A stretch of 64,000 nt of DNA from assembly GCA_030830785.1 (NCBI GenBank), contig JAURMI010000015.1:29063-93062 (forward strand). The letters are read 5' to 3'. Made by a program: the position numbers and the translations under genes. Numbering within the stretch: the stretch's first letter is position 1; each line of letters begins with the position of its first letter. This document shows positions 53,357 to 63,853 of this stretch, one piece after another. This DNA is from Crocinitomicaceae bacterium (GTDB taxonomy: Bacteria; Bacteroidota; Bacteroidia; Flavobacteriales_D; Crocinitomicaceae). The notes below the pieces were generated by a model. That model had not been told where the DNA came from. It saw only the letters and a program-made list of their open reading frames with translations, and ran no database searches.

Positions 53357-55123
53357 TTAAGAAGCATAAAGCTCGCTGTACTCTTGATGGTATTTTTCAA
53401 GGATACGCTTTCTTTTAAGTTTTAAAGTGGGTGTTAACTCTCCCCCATCAATGCTAAATTCATTGGCCAACAATTTTATTTTTTTTAGTTGCTCCCATGA
53501 TCCGTATTCTTTATTTATATCTGTAATTTCTTTCTCAATACGCGCCTGTATTTTCTCATTTTGTATCAATTGTTGATTATTTAACCCTTCTGTAGAAATT
53601 TGATGGCGCTTTGCCCAATCGCGTACAAAGTCAAAATTGGCAACAATAAATGCAGAAGGAAACTTTTGGCCTTCCCCAATTACCATAGCCTGCTCTATAA
53701 AACGCGATTGTTTGAGTCGGTTCTCCATGGCTTGAGGTACGATATATTTTCCGCCCGAGGTTTTAAATATTTCTTTTTTACGATCTGTGATTTTAAGAAA
53801 TTTACCTTCTTGAAAAGTGCCAATATCACCAGTGCAAAACCAACCTTCTTCATTAAAAACCTCCTTAGTGGCTTGTTCATTATTGTAATAACCAGCCATT
53901 ACATTGGGGCCTTTTACTAAAATTTCTCCATCCGAGGCAATTTTAACCTGTACGTTTTCAACAAGCGGACCTACACTTCCTATTCTAATCCCAGTATTAA
54001 AATTATTAACAGAAATTACAGGTGATGTCTCTGTAAGGCCATATCCTTCCAATATTGGAATGTCAGCTGCCAGAAATATACGTGCCAATCTTGATTGGAG
54101 CGCAGCCGAACCTGAAGCAATGGCCTTGACATTTCCGCCCAATGCCTCTTGCCATTTTGAGAAAATGAGTTTTCGAGCAACAAATAGTTTGCATTTGTAA
54201 AAAATCGACTTTCCAACAACATCATAATCTTCTGCAACACCAACTGCCCAAAAGAATAAAGCACGCTTAATCCCTGAAAGCTCTTCGCCTTTTGCCATTA
54301 TTTTATCAAAAACCTTTTCAATTAGTCGAGGCACTGCCGAAAATACATCAGGTTTTACTTCGCGAATGTTATCTCCGATGGTGTCCATAGATTCAGCGAA
54401 GTGAATAGAACAGCCTATATACATATAGAGGTAATGTAACATGCGCTCATAGATATGACAAACCGGTAAAAAGCTTAACACTTTTGAATCTTTATCTGCA
54501 GGGATAGGATCAATGCAAGCATACACATTTGAAATGATATTGGCATGAGTTAACATCACACCCTTCGGATTTCCCGTGGTTCCTGAAGTATAAATGATAG
54601 TAACCAAATCAGCACTCTGGACAGCGCGCATGCGTTGTTCGACTTCTTCAATTTGTATTTGCCCTTTATGATCTTCAATTGCTGACCAATGGGTGCAATT
54701 GTCTAATTTATCAAAAGAAAATAAATGTTTTAAACTCGGCACCTCTGCTCTAACTTCATTGATTTTGTCAACTAATTCTTGATTTGATACAACACATATT
54801 TCAACTTGGGCATCATTGAGAATAAAGCGATAATCAGAAGAAGAAATATTTGGATAAAGCGGAACTAAAATAGCTCCAACTTGTTGCACGGCAATATCGA
54901 GAATATTCCATTCAACCCTATTAGAACTCGCTACTGCAATGCGGTCACCGGCTTTAACACCCATAGAAATGAGACCTCGTGAAACATCCATTGCAGCCCC
55001 CAAAAAATTGGCTGTCGACAAGGGGACCCAAATTCCTTTAGTTTTTGTCACAAACATATTTGGATTTGGGTAATTTTTCAGTTGATGTCTTGGCACATCA
55101 AAAAGACGATTTAATTGAGTCAT
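53357..55123 (-). CDS. AMP-dependent long-chain acyl-CoA synthetase
   Basis: TIIYTSGTTGNPKGVMLTHANI, EGYGLTETSPVISVN, WFCTGDIGTFQEGKFLKITDRKKEIFKTSGGKYIVP. Confidence 0.96.
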   Translation of the reverse strand: MTQLNRLFDVPRHQLKNYPNPNMFVTKTKGIWVPLSTANFLGAAMDVSRGLISMGVKAGDRIAVASSNRVEWNILDIAVQQVGAILVPLYPNISSSDYRFILNDAQVEICVVSNQELVDKINEVRAEVPSLKHLFSFDKLDNCTHWSAIEDHKGQIQIEEVEQRMRAVQSADLVTIIYTSGTTGNPKGVMLTHANIISNVYACIDPIPADKDSKVLSFLPVCHIYERMLHYLYMYIGCSIHFAESMDTIGDNIREVKPDVFSAVPRLIEKVFDKIMAKGEELSGIKRALFFWAVGVAEDYDVVGKSIFYKCKLFVARKLIFSKWQEALGGNVKAIASGSAALQSRLARIFLAADIPILEGYGLTETSPVISVNNFNTGIRIGSVGPLVENVQVKIASDGEILVKGPNVMAGYYNNEQATKEVFNEEGWFCTGDIGTFQEGKFLKITDRKKEIFKTSGGKYIVPQAMENRLKQSRFIEQAMVIGEGQKFPSAFIVANFDFVRDWAKRHQISTEGLNNQQLIQNEKIQARIEKEITDINKEYGSWEQLKKIKLLANEFSIDGGELTPTLKLKRKRILEKYHQEYSELYAS

Positions 55124-55159
55124 AGCGTTAGATTAGCTATGAAATATACCAATTTTATT

Positions 55160-56473
55160 TCAATTAAAAAACAAAAATACAAGTAGGCTGATCAAAATAA
55201 AAGACAAAATATTCAATAGCAAACCATATCGTAACATGTGCTTCATTTTCAATTTGCCAGATCCGAACACTATTGCATTTGGTGGTGTAGCAACAGGCAT
55301 CATGAATGCCATACTTGCCCCGAGAGTCAATGCCATTGCCAATGGCATTAAAGGTAGGCCCGATTTTTCTGCAAACACACCTACTATTGGAATTAACAAG
55401 GTTACCATAGCCAAATTAGAAATCAATTCAGTAGTAAAAATGGCTATGAGGGTCAACAAAATGATTGCTGTAATTAAATGAACGTGCCCCAATGCGCTAA
55501 AAGAATCTGATATCATTAAAAGAATTTTATTTTCTTTTAGAATTGCTGCCAATGACAATCCTCCACCAAATAAAAGGAGTATCCCCCATGGCAATTTTTG
55601 AGTATCGGACCAATTGAGAATCTTTTGTTTAGGCTTGTCACCTGTTGGAACTAGAAATGTAGCAACAGCACCCAGAATGGCCACATTTTCATCACGATAA
55701 TTCAAACCAAAATAGATTGAGAAAAGGTCTCTGAGTATCCAAAGACTAGCTACAACAGAGAAAATAATTAAAACTCTTTTTTGTGGTTTGGACCAAGTTT
55801 GAATTGGAAAATGCAATTCATGAATATCGTTGCGTTCCTTGCCCATAAAAAGAATGAATACAAAATACATGCAAAACAGTAGCAGAATGGAAAGAGGAAG
55901 ACCAATTCGAATCCAATCAGTAAAACTAACCTGTATGTTAAAGTTTTCTGAAAGGATACTTGCCATTTGGGTATTGGGAGGGGAACCAATAAGCGTTCCT
56001 ACACCGCCAATATTTGCAGCGTAAGCGATAGAGAGTAATAGAAAGACACTAAACTTCGCATTTCTGTCTTCTTTCGGTAAAGCACTTACCACTGCCATTG
56101 CCATAGGCAGCATCATCAACGCCGTAGCAGTATTAGAGATCCACATTGAAATGAGACCAGTACTTAGAATGAAACCCAGTAAAATATGAGATTTTTTCTC
56201 ACCAACTATGGCAATAATTCGACGCGCAATTTGTTGGTGAACATTCCATTTTTCAAGAGAAAGGGCCAATACAAAGCCACCAAAAAATAAAAATATATTG
56301 GAATCACCATAACATTTTGAAAGTAATTGAGGAGTTATCAGGCCAAAGGGCACCCCTACCATTAGAGGAAGTAGTGCTGTTAAATAAATTGGTATCCATT
56401 CGGTAATCCAAAGTAAAACCATTGCTAATGCCAAAAAAATGGCTAGCAATTGATTGGATTCTAAACCCCACAT
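55160..56473 (-). CDS. SLC13/DASS family anion:sodium symporter
   Basis: LGFILSTGLISMWISNTATALMMLPMA, GTLIGSPPNTQMAS, ASMAFMMPVATPPNAIVFGSG. Confidence 0.94.
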   Translation of the reverse strand: MWGLESNQLLAIFLALAMVLLWITEWIPIYLTALLPLMVGVPFGLITPQLLSKCYGDSNIFLFFGGFVLALSLEKWNVHQQIARRIIAIVGEKKSHILLGFILSTGLISMWISNTATALMMLPMAMAVVSALPKEDRNAKFSVFLLLSIAYAANIGGVGTLIGSPPNTQMASILSENFNIQVSFTDWIRIGLPLSILLLFCMYFVFILFMGKERNDIHELHFPIQTWSKPQKRVLIIFSVVASLWILRDLFSIYFGLNYRDENVAILGAVATFLVPTGDKPKQKILNWSDTQKLPWGILLLFGGGLSLAAILKENKILLMISDSFSALGHVHLITAIILLTLIAIFTTELISNLAMVTLLIPIVGVFAEKSGLPLMPLAMALTLGASMAFMMPVATPPNAIVFGSGKLKMKHMLRYGLLLNILSFILISLLVFLFFN

Positions 56474-56480
56474 ATATTTA

Positions 56481-56741
56481 TCACTTATTTAAATCATTAA
56501 GTGCCTTTACAAAATAGGCCGCTTTTTGCTCCACTTCTTTAACGATATTACTAAACTCAGCTTTTCCCTTAGCTCGATTCATTTTGGAAAGCATTTCATC
56601 TTGAAAATCAGCGGCTTCATCAATTAATTTAGCTGATTTTTTTGCTTTTTCAGGAGCTGTCATTTCAAAGAAAAAGCATTCTTCAACTACATCAAAAACC
56701 ATTTCATTGATGTTTCTTTTAAGGGTACGTTTGTTGGCCAT
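56481..56741 (-). CDS. conserved small helical hypothetical protein
   Basis: Complete 86-aa ORF with TAnnTTTG box (CAAATATA 56758-56765 on +) upstream. Confidence 0.65.
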   Translation of the reverse strand: MANKRTLKRNINEMVFDVVEECFFFEMTAPEKAKKSAKLIDEAADFQDEMLSKMNRAKGKAEFSNIVKEVEQKAAYFVKALNDLNK

Positions 56742-56778
56742 TAAGTTATGTTTTAATCAAATATAAGATTTTTCAGAC

Positions 56779-56786
56779 TACTTTTG
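56779..56786 (+). promoter_or_regulatory. putative -7 box TACTTTTG, 3 nt from ATG
   Basis: Exact TAnnTTTG. Confidence 0.6.
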
Positions 56787-56789
56787 CGC

Positions 56790-57965
56790 ATGTCATACCC
56801 TCAACTCGTTGTAACTAAAGGCAAAGAATCTTCCATTCAACGCAAACACCCTTGGGTATTCTCTGGAGCCTTAGCTTCAGATACTTCTTGGCTTGAAGAT
56901 GGAGAACTTGTATGCTTAACAACGAAAAAACTGCAAATCCTAGGCATTGGACATTTTCAACATGCCACCATTGCAGTTCGTATGTTAAGTTTTGATTATC
57001 AAATAATTGATCAAGCTTTTTACGAGAAAAGGTTAGCCAATGCCTTTGAGTTGCGCTGTAAAATTGGTCTTTTAAACAATCAAAACAACATTTTTCGTTT
57101 ATGTCATGGTGAAGGAGATCAACTTCCTGGATTGATAATTGATTTTTATAACGGGGTATGTGTTATTCAATGTCATTCCTTTGGTATGTACCGCCAAGTA
57201 GCTATGATAGCCAGCGCATTAAAAAAAATTTTAGGTGAACACCTTAAGGCCATTTACAATAAATCATCAGAAACGCTTCCCAAAAGGGAAGAAATAAAAG
57301 ACGCTTATTTGTTTGGCAAGTCAAGTTTACCTCACCTTGCTATGGAAAATGGTGTCAAATATCACATTGACTGGATCAATGGACAAAAAACAGGGTTTTT
57401 TATTGATCAACGGGAAAATAGAAGTTTATTGGGTAAGTATGCCAAAGGGAAAAAAGTCCTCAACACGTTTTGTTATTCTGGTGGATTTAGTCTTCAAGCA
57501 TTACTTCATAAGGCACAGTTAGTTCATTCTTTAGATAGCTCTAAAAAAGCAATTGCACTCACAGAAGCAAATGTAGCATTGAATGAGTTTAAAAAAAATC
57601 ATGCTTCAATTGTTGATGATGCTATGGATTATATGAAAAATCTGGCAGAAGATTATGATATAATAGTGCTAGACCCTCCTGCATTTGCTAAACATCGCGA
57701 TAAAAGACATCAAGCTATACAAGGATATAAGCGACTAAACGCACATGCAATTCGTCAAATAAAACCAGGCGGTTTGATTTTTACCTTTTCCTGTTCACAA
57801 GTTGTCGATACGCAGTTATTTAATAACACAGTCATTTCGGCCGCAATTGAAGCCGGTAGATCATGTCGTATTTTAGAACATTTACATCAACCCGCCGACC
57901 ATCCTATTCAAGCTTTCCATCCAGAAGGGGCCTATCTGAAAGGTTTGGTTATTCAAATAGACTAA
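56790..57965 (+). CDS. class I SAM-dependent rRNA methyltransferase (RlmI-like, PUA domain)
   Basis: KGKESSIQRKHPWVFSGAL, GFFIDQRENRSLLGKYAKGKKVLNTFCYSGGFSL, IVLDPPAFAK. Confidence 0.94.
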   Translation: MSYPQLVVTKGKESSIQRKHPWVFSGALASDTSWLEDGELVCLTTKKLQILGIGHFQHATIAVRMLSFDYQIIDQAFYEKRLANAFELRCKIGLLNNQNNIFRLCHGEGDQLPGLIIDFYNGVCVIQCHSFGMYRQVAMIASALKKILGEHLKAIYNKSSETLPKREEIKDAYLFGKSSLPHLAMENGVKYHIDWINGQKTGFFIDQRENRSLLGKYAKGKKVLNTFCYSGGFSLQALLHKAQLVHSLDSSKKAIALTEANVALNEFKKNHASIVDDAMDYMKNLAEDYDIIVLDPPAFAKHRDKRHQAIQGYKRLNAHAIRQIKPGGLIFTFSCSQVVDTQLFNNTVISAAIEAGRSCRILEHLHQPADHPIQAFHPEGAYLKGLVIQID

Positions 57966-59294
57966 ATGCTTTCACTCAATTATAGGACCATTCTTGGAGT
58001 CGCATTACCCATGATGGTAACTGGTTTTATTCAATCCATAGTTTTGCTTACAGATGCCTCAATGATTGCACGCTATTCAACTGAAGCTTTTGATGCGGTT
58101 GGCAATGCAGGTCTTTTATATATAACATTATATATGTGCTTGGCAGGAATGGCAGATGGTGCTCAAATAATCATAGCGCGAAGAATAGGACAACAAAAAA
58201 ATGATCGTATTGCGCTACTCTTTCAAAGTGCTATGGCCGTTCTTCTCATTCTTGCTCTTGGGCTTTTTCTAATCTTACATTATGTATTACCCCAATGGAT
58301 AGTTTATTATTCTGAAAATAAAAATATTGCCACCCTCCAAGGAGTCTATATAGATCAAAGAAGTTTTGCACTCTTTTTTAGTATGATTACCCTTGGAATT
58401 CAAGCTTTTTTTCTTGCAAAAGGAAAAACTTGGATTGTCCTTGTCACTGCAATTTTAGCTGCTATTAGCAATGCCCTACTCGACTATTTGCTCATTTTTG
58501 GAAACTTCGGCTTACCTGAACTTGGAATAAAAGGTGCAGCATTGGCCTCTACGATTTCTGATGGTATTGCAATGCTATGCATGCTTTGTTTTTTATTTTT
58601 TTCGCAGGAAAAAAGACAATTTAAACTATTGCATTTCAGTAAAATTGACTTTCAACCTTTCAAAGAACTCATTCGCGTAGGAAGCCCTTTGATGCTACAA
58701 GGATTTTCGGCACTTGCTACGTGGACACTATTTTTCACTTGGCTTGAACAAAAGGGAACCTTTGATTTAACCGTTTCGCAGAACATTAGATCTATTTATT
58801 TTCTAGCATTTGTTCCAATTTGGGGCTTTGCAGGTACAACAAAAACTTACGTTTCTCAGTATCTCGGTGCCAAAAAAAACGATTTAATACCGCTTATTCA
58901 AAAAAGAATTCAACTGCTCACTATTATTTTTATGCTATGTACTTTTCATGGAGCTATTTTTTATCCCGAGACATTGATTAGAATGATTAACCCTGCAGAA
59001 GCATACATTTCAAAAAGTGCAGATATTCTGCGACTAATCTCATTATCAATCCTTTTATTTGGGTTTATTTCGGTCTATTTTCAGACTATTCATGGCAGTG
59101 GAAATACGTTTCACTCCATGCTCATTGAATTTTTTACCGTGGGCGTATACGCCATATTTTGTTACCTTTTCATCAAAATTTGGAATTTGGATGTTTTTTG
59201 GATTTGGATGGTTGAATACATCTACTTTGGTATATTGGGTTTCATTTCCATTACCTATCTTCGAAAAACAAATTGGCAAAATAAGCAAGTATGA
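57966..59294 (+). CDS. MATE family efflux transporter
   Basis: 12-TM pattern; LPMMVTGFIQSIVLLTDASMIARY, GNAGLLYITLYMCLAGMADGAQIIIARRIGQ. Confidence 0.9.
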   Translation: MLSLNYRTILGVALPMMVTGFIQSIVLLTDASMIARYSTEAFDAVGNAGLLYITLYMCLAGMADGAQIIIARRIGQQKNDRIALLFQSAMAVLLILALGLFLILHYVLPQWIVYYSENKNIATLQGVYIDQRSFALFFSMITLGIQAFFLAKGKTWIVLVTAILAAISNALLDYLLIFGNFGLPELGIKGAALASTISDGIAMLCMLCFLFFSQEKRQFKLLHFSKIDFQPFKELIRVGSPLMLQGFSALATWTLFFTWLEQKGTFDLTVSQNIRSIYFLAFVPIWGFAGTTKTYVSQYLGAKKNDLIPLIQKRIQLLTIIFMLCTFHGAIFYPETLIRMINPAEAYISKSADILRLISLSILLFGFISVYFQTIHGSGNTFHSMLIEFFTVGVYAIFCYLFIKIWNLDVFWIWMVEYIYFGILGFISITYLRKTNWQNKQV

Positions 59295-60250
59295 GTTTAG
59301 CACTTAGAATTGTTTTTATGGGGACACCCGCATTTGCGGTTAGCGTTTTGGACCAAATTAATAAGAGTCGACACGAAATAGTTGGCGTTGTTACAGCCCA
59401 AGACAAACCTGCCGGAAGAGGGCAATTATTGCAAGAAAGTGCAGTTAAGCAATATGCCAAGCAAAATCAGCTGGAAATTCTTCAACCTCCGAAATTAAAA
59501 GACCAAATGTTCCTAGCTCAATTAGCGACTTTAAAGGCAGATCTCTTTGTTGTTGTCGCCTTTAGAATGCTTCCAAAAGAAGTTTGGCAAATGCCTACTT
59601 TGGGTACCATTAATTTGCATGCTTCTTTGCTTCCGGCATACCGCGGTGCTGCTCCAATTAATTGGGCCATTATCAATGGTGAAAAGCAAACGGGTGTTAC
59701 AACATTTCTAATTGATGAACATATTGACGCAGGTAATATTTTAATGCAAGAAACAGTAGAAGTTTCTGAGAATATGACTGTTGGCCAGGTGCAGAACATT
59801 TTACAAGAAAAAGGTGCGATTTTAACCCTACAAACTTGTGATGCTTTGGCCAAAGGCAACCTTCAAGCAGTACCACAAATTCAAATTCAAGGAAAACGTG
59901 CACTTGCACCAAAACTATTTAAAGAAAATACACAAATCGATTTCTCAAAATCTGCTTCAGAAATTCATAATTTCATTAGAGGTTTGGATCCGTACCCAGC
60001 TGCTTGGTGTAGCTTATTCTCTAAGCAAAAACAAGCATGGGTTACATTTAAACTTTTTAATTCGCAAGTAGTAGATATAAACTTATCGCAAACAAATGGT
60101 CCAATAGCAAGTAGAGATGGGCTACTTTTTCCATGTGGAAATAATACCTGTCTTTTGGTAAAAGAAATTCAAATGGAAGGTAAAAAACGAATTGATGCCA
60201 AAGCTTTTATTGCAGGCAACGATCCTCATTTATTAAGTTATAGTCAATAA
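59291..60250 (+). CDS. fmt: methionyl-tRNA formyltransferase
   Basis: RIVFMGTPAFAVSVLDQI, NLHASLLPAYRGAAPINWAIINGEKQTGVTTFLID. Confidence 0.97.
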   Translation: MSLALRIVFMGTPAFAVSVLDQINKSRHEIVGVVTAQDKPAGRGQLLQESAVKQYAKQNQLEILQPPKLKDQMFLAQLATLKADLFVVVAFRMLPKEVWQMPTLGTINLHASLLPAYRGAAPINWAIINGEKQTGVTTFLIDEHIDAGNILMQETVEVSENMTVGQVQNILQEKGAILTLQTCDALAKGNLQAVPQIQIQGKRALAPKLFKENTQIDFSKSASEIHNFIRGLDPYPAAWCSLFSKQKQAWVTFKLFNSQVVDINLSQTNGPIASRDGLLFPCGNNTCLLVKEIQMEGKKRIDAKAFIAGNDPHLLSYSQ

Positions 60251-60321
60251 TCTTCTAATCATTTGATTTGTAAAACATTGCAAATTTTCTTAGCTTGGTC
60301 AGAGTATACGATATTACTCTT

Positions 60322-62655
60322 ATGGCACAAGTTATTGGTTTGATATTTATTCTGATTGCTACCGTAGGTTTCACACAACAAACTGGCCTAGAATCATGGA
60401 ATGTTTCGGCTAAATTAAACCCAATAGCAATTGAAGACGCCTCGACTTTAAATGCAGATATAATTTGGACTGAGCAAAAAGATGCGCGAACAATTTTCAG
60501 TAATTCCTTTGTTGGCAACCACGGGCAAACCAAACAAATTTTTAGCTCAGTGCCCATTCATTATATGGGTCCAGACAATGAATTGCTTCCTTATGAACTG
60601 AGCTTTACAGACAATGATTCTAACATTGTTTTTGAAAAACAAGAATACCCAATTCAAGTTGATCGCGATGGTGGTTTTCAATTTTTGTTCAACGAAGAAC
60701 AAGCTATCAAAATAGGAACTCGAACAGCTATTAATGATAATGTGGTTACTAAGCACAATAATTCATTAGGAGTTTTTTCGCTGTTCGATTTTGAAAATTT
60801 ACCAATTGCTCAACAAATAGAAATTGACCATGGCAAGCTTGGATTTCATTATAGAATATTTGAACCATTGAACTTAATTGGGTCGGATTTAGAATTAAAA
60901 GAACAAATTGAATTGCCTGAAGATTGGAATATTACCCAATATGAAAATCAATGGCACATTTCGGATAAATTGGGAAAAACCAGGGCCATATTGACCAATT
61001 TGTTTTGCTATGATCAAAATAATAATTCAATAGCGCTTGAATTTGAGATTACTAAAAATCAATTGGTAATTCGAATTCCTAACCTTTGGTTATCTGCGCC
61101 AGGACGAACATTTCCTGTTACTATTGATCCTTTACTTGCTGGCGTACCCAGTGTTTGGAGTGGTGGGCAAATGCCCTCTTGCTTCATGCCCGCGTACAAC
61201 GAAGACAGCATTCAAGTAACCATTCCTGCGGGTGTTACCCCCACAGGTGTTTATGTAGATGCTAGTTTTTATGCCAACCCTTTTACCTTTGCAACCATGG
61301 CCCAAGGGGCAATGTATTTTAGTTCATCTTGTGGATCTTCACAGTCTTTTACAGTTACAGGTGCTACTGCGAACTTAGCTGGAACTGCCTATCTAGATAG
61401 TTTCAATTTAATGAATCCTCTTACATGTTGCCTTCAGAAATCATGTAATCCGATTCAATTTTGGGTGAGCATGCATCTAGGACGCAATGCAAATGGACCT
61501 GGTTGCAATACAAGTTACATATTATATGACCCCCTTACTACTAGTTGGCCGTTTAGAGTTGTAGTTTATGGGCGATCGGCAGAATCTTATGGCAACGAGT
61601 GGTACACGTCTCAAACACCTATTTGCTCGAATAAATGCCAAGTGAATGCTACAGCGTATGCCCGATATGGTGTACCACCATATACGGTTTCTCATCCATG
61701 GACAAGCACTGTGGGTACCATAGGTCAAAATATGGGTTGTAATACTGGTGCAAGTAATTTCGTTTTCACCCTAGATATTCCAAATTGTCCTGTTTATTGT
61801 GACTCGAGTTACACGTCTTTGAGCATACCGCCTCCAGTAATAGTTGATGCTTGCGGAACCTATGTTACGGGAATTCAAGCTGCTATTAAACCATTAATTC
61901 CGGCAATTGAACCAAATCTAATTTTTGATAGTATTCTTTGCAATGGAATGCAAACACAAATTTATAATCCGCCTTGTATAAGTGGAGGAGTAACTCAATT
62001 TATTACTCCATCAACACAAGGATTTGGTGATTTAACTTTAGATATTATAAACAATACAGATTCTATTCTAAATACGAGTTATTTATTTTTTGCTGAAAAA
62101 GACGGTTGTATTTCCGATACAATTGTAGCTAATGTATATATTGTTCCCAATCCTAGCGCAGCAATATCTATTAATCCCAATCCTGTAGTAGTTGGAAATT
62201 CAGCATCAATTTCCAACAGTTCAACAAGTCCAGTAAGTTCAACATTTTCAATTTCCTGGTCTAGTATTGATAGCATTTGGGTTCAAGACTCCATATTTAC
62301 AAGTCAGTTTGACGCTCCAGGAAGTTATACGTATTGTCTTCGGATTATCGATGAATTTGGATGTTTGGATTCCGTATGTGAGGTGCTCAATATTGTTCCT
62401 GCCTCCATAGAAAACATTAATGTGGTTACGCCCAATGATGATCAAATAAATGATGTACTATATTTTAATTATCTAGATTTTTATCCAAACTCAAGTATTC
62501 AAATTCTCAATCGTTGGGGTCAATTAATTTACAGTTCAGAAGATTATAAAAATGATTGGAATGGCTCCCTGTACACTGAAGGGACCTATTTTTACATTCT
62601 AAAAATTCCCGGTCTTAACAAAACACTACAGAGTTTTTTCGTGCTTAAAAAATAA
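60322..62655 (+). CDS. Cys-rich secreted protein with T9SS type B sorting (gliding motility-associated) C-terminal domain
   Basis: Signal peptide from ATG 60322; C-term NVVTPNDDQINDVLYFNYLDFYPNSSIQILNRWGQLIYSSEDYKNDWNGSLYTEGTYFYILK. Confidence 0.9.
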   Translation: MAQVIGLIFILIATVGFTQQTGLESWNVSAKLNPIAIEDASTLNADIIWTEQKDARTIFSNSFVGNHGQTKQIFSSVPIHYMGPDNELLPYELSFTDNDSNIVFEKQEYPIQVDRDGGFQFLFNEEQAIKIGTRTAINDNVVTKHNNSLGVFSLFDFENLPIAQQIEIDHGKLGFHYRIFEPLNLIGSDLELKEQIELPEDWNITQYENQWHISDKLGKTRAILTNLFCYDQNNNSIALEFEITKNQLVIRIPNLWLSAPGRTFPVTIDPLLAGVPSVWSGGQMPSCFMPAYNEDSIQVTIPAGVTPTGVYVDASFYANPFTFATMAQGAMYFSSSCGSSQSFTVTGATANLAGTAYLDSFNLMNPLTCCLQKSCNPIQFWVSMHLGRNANGPGCNTSYILYDPLTTSWPFRVVVYGRSAESYGNEWYTSQTPICSNKCQVNATAYARYGVPPYTVSHPWTSTVGTIGQNMGCNTGASNFVFTLDIPNCPVYCDSSYTSLSIPPPVIVDACGTYVTGIQAAIKPLIPAIEPNLIFDSILCNGMQTQIYNPPCISGGVTQFITPSTQGFGDLTLDIINNTDSILNTSYLFFAEKDGCISDTIVANVYIVPNPSAAISINPNPVVVGNSASISNSSTSPVSSTFSISWSSIDSIWVQDSIFTSQFDAPGSYTYCLRIIDEFGCLDSVCEVLNIVPASIENINVVTPNDDQINDVLYFNYLDFYPNSSIQILNRWGQLIYSSEDYKNDWNGSLYTEGTYFYILKIPGLNKTLQSFFVLKK

Positions 62656-62657
62656 GC

Positions 62658-63824
62658 TTACTGAGGTACATTGAATGATATTCCAAAGCGAAGTGGATAA
62701 ACCCCTATTGTGCTTCCCTCTTTGAACAAACTCAACATGGCATAATTTGCAAAAACACCAAAATAACCATAACCCAACCTTATAGTTGCATCGAGCATCC
62801 ATGGGTTGAGGTTGAAATTTGACTTGGTAGTATTCTCAAATTTATCTCCATTAATATAGGTTCCAGTAAGGCGCTGATGACTGTAAATTCTAATTCCACC
62901 TATCAAACCTGCATTTAGGTAGACTGTTTTTTTATAGGCAGCATTGGTGGTGAAATCTAATAACATAGGTACTGTAAAATAAGCTGCATATAGCGAATTC
63001 CTTTTATAAATCTGTGTTGAATCTGACACAGCAAATACACTTTGATCATCATGCTTAAGTATATATGAAGAAGTGAGCTCCATATTATTAAAGGCAAATC
63101 CATATCCAGAAGTAATTCCAAACAATTCTTTTATCAAATCCTTTTTCATTTGAAAGAGATTAAGATTAAATACCATACTTTTAGATAGGTTATTTTCCCA
63201 ATATGGCGCATTTTTGAATGATCGTGAAGGGCTAAGAAAACCAACGGTATTGGCTTGTAACCCCAACTCAAAACCGGCCCAATGCGCTTTGTTTTTAAAG
63301 CGTTCCTTGTCCATTTCAAATTCATCTAATCCTAAATCAGCAAAATCGAATAAAATCTGCAATCTGTAACTAGATTCTATGGCATCGCCATTATCGTTAG
63401 TTGCTGGTTGCCACAAAGGCAAATTGCGCACAATTTCCAAGGCAGCACTATCCAACATAGCATTGTAACCCATTTCTACAATAGGATCAAAAACCCTGCC
63501 TTCGCTTGAAATTTTAAATGCAACATAAACAGATTCCCCCCACGGAAAAAGCTCAGAAGTATCTGCGTAAATAAATCTTTCGACTTCATTTTTAATGTAG
63601 CGATCTAAAGAATCTTGCCCACCTGGAAAAATAGGGGTGCGATTTTCTGAAAACGTGGATTCAATCCAAACTTCTTCCTGAATTGGTGGTTCACTTTCAC
63701 CTATTTCAGAAATTACTTCTTGTGTGATTGGCTCTTGTATTTCAACTATTTGAGGTTTTTCTAGCACTTGAGAAGTGGCACAGAAACTTAAAAAAATAAA
63801 GGAATAAATCAGCGTCGCTTTCAC
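62658..63824 (-). CDS. TonB C-terminal-like domain fused to an outer membrane beta-barrel (porin family-like)
   Basis: Signal peptide; FPGGQDSLDRYIKNEV...VYVAFKISSEGRVFDPIVEMGYNAMLDSAALEIVRNLPLWQPATNDNG is TonB_C-like; C-terminal half alternates like a beta barrel and ends in RFGISFNVPQ. Confidence 0.75.
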   Translation of the reverse strand: MKATLIYSFIFLSFCATSQVLEKPQIVEIQEPITQEVISEIGESEPPIQEEVWIESTFSENRTPIFPGGQDSLDRYIKNEVERFIYADTSELFPWGESVYVAFKISSEGRVFDPIVEMGYNAMLDSAALEIVRNLPLWQPATNDNGDAIESSYRLQILFDFADLGLDEFEMDKERFKNKAHWAGFELGLQANTVGFLSPSRSFKNAPYWENNLSKSMVFNLNLFQMKKDLIKELFGITSGYGFAFNNMELTSSYILKHDDQSVFAVSDSTQIYKRNSLYAAYFTVPMLLDFTTNAAYKKTVYLNAGLIGGIRIYSHQRLTGTYINGDKFENTTKSNFNLNPWMLDATIRLGYGYFGVFANYAMLSLFKEGSTIGVYPLRFGISFNVPQ

Positions 63825-63853
63825 TTGTTAATTTTTAAGCAAAGATAGTAAGA

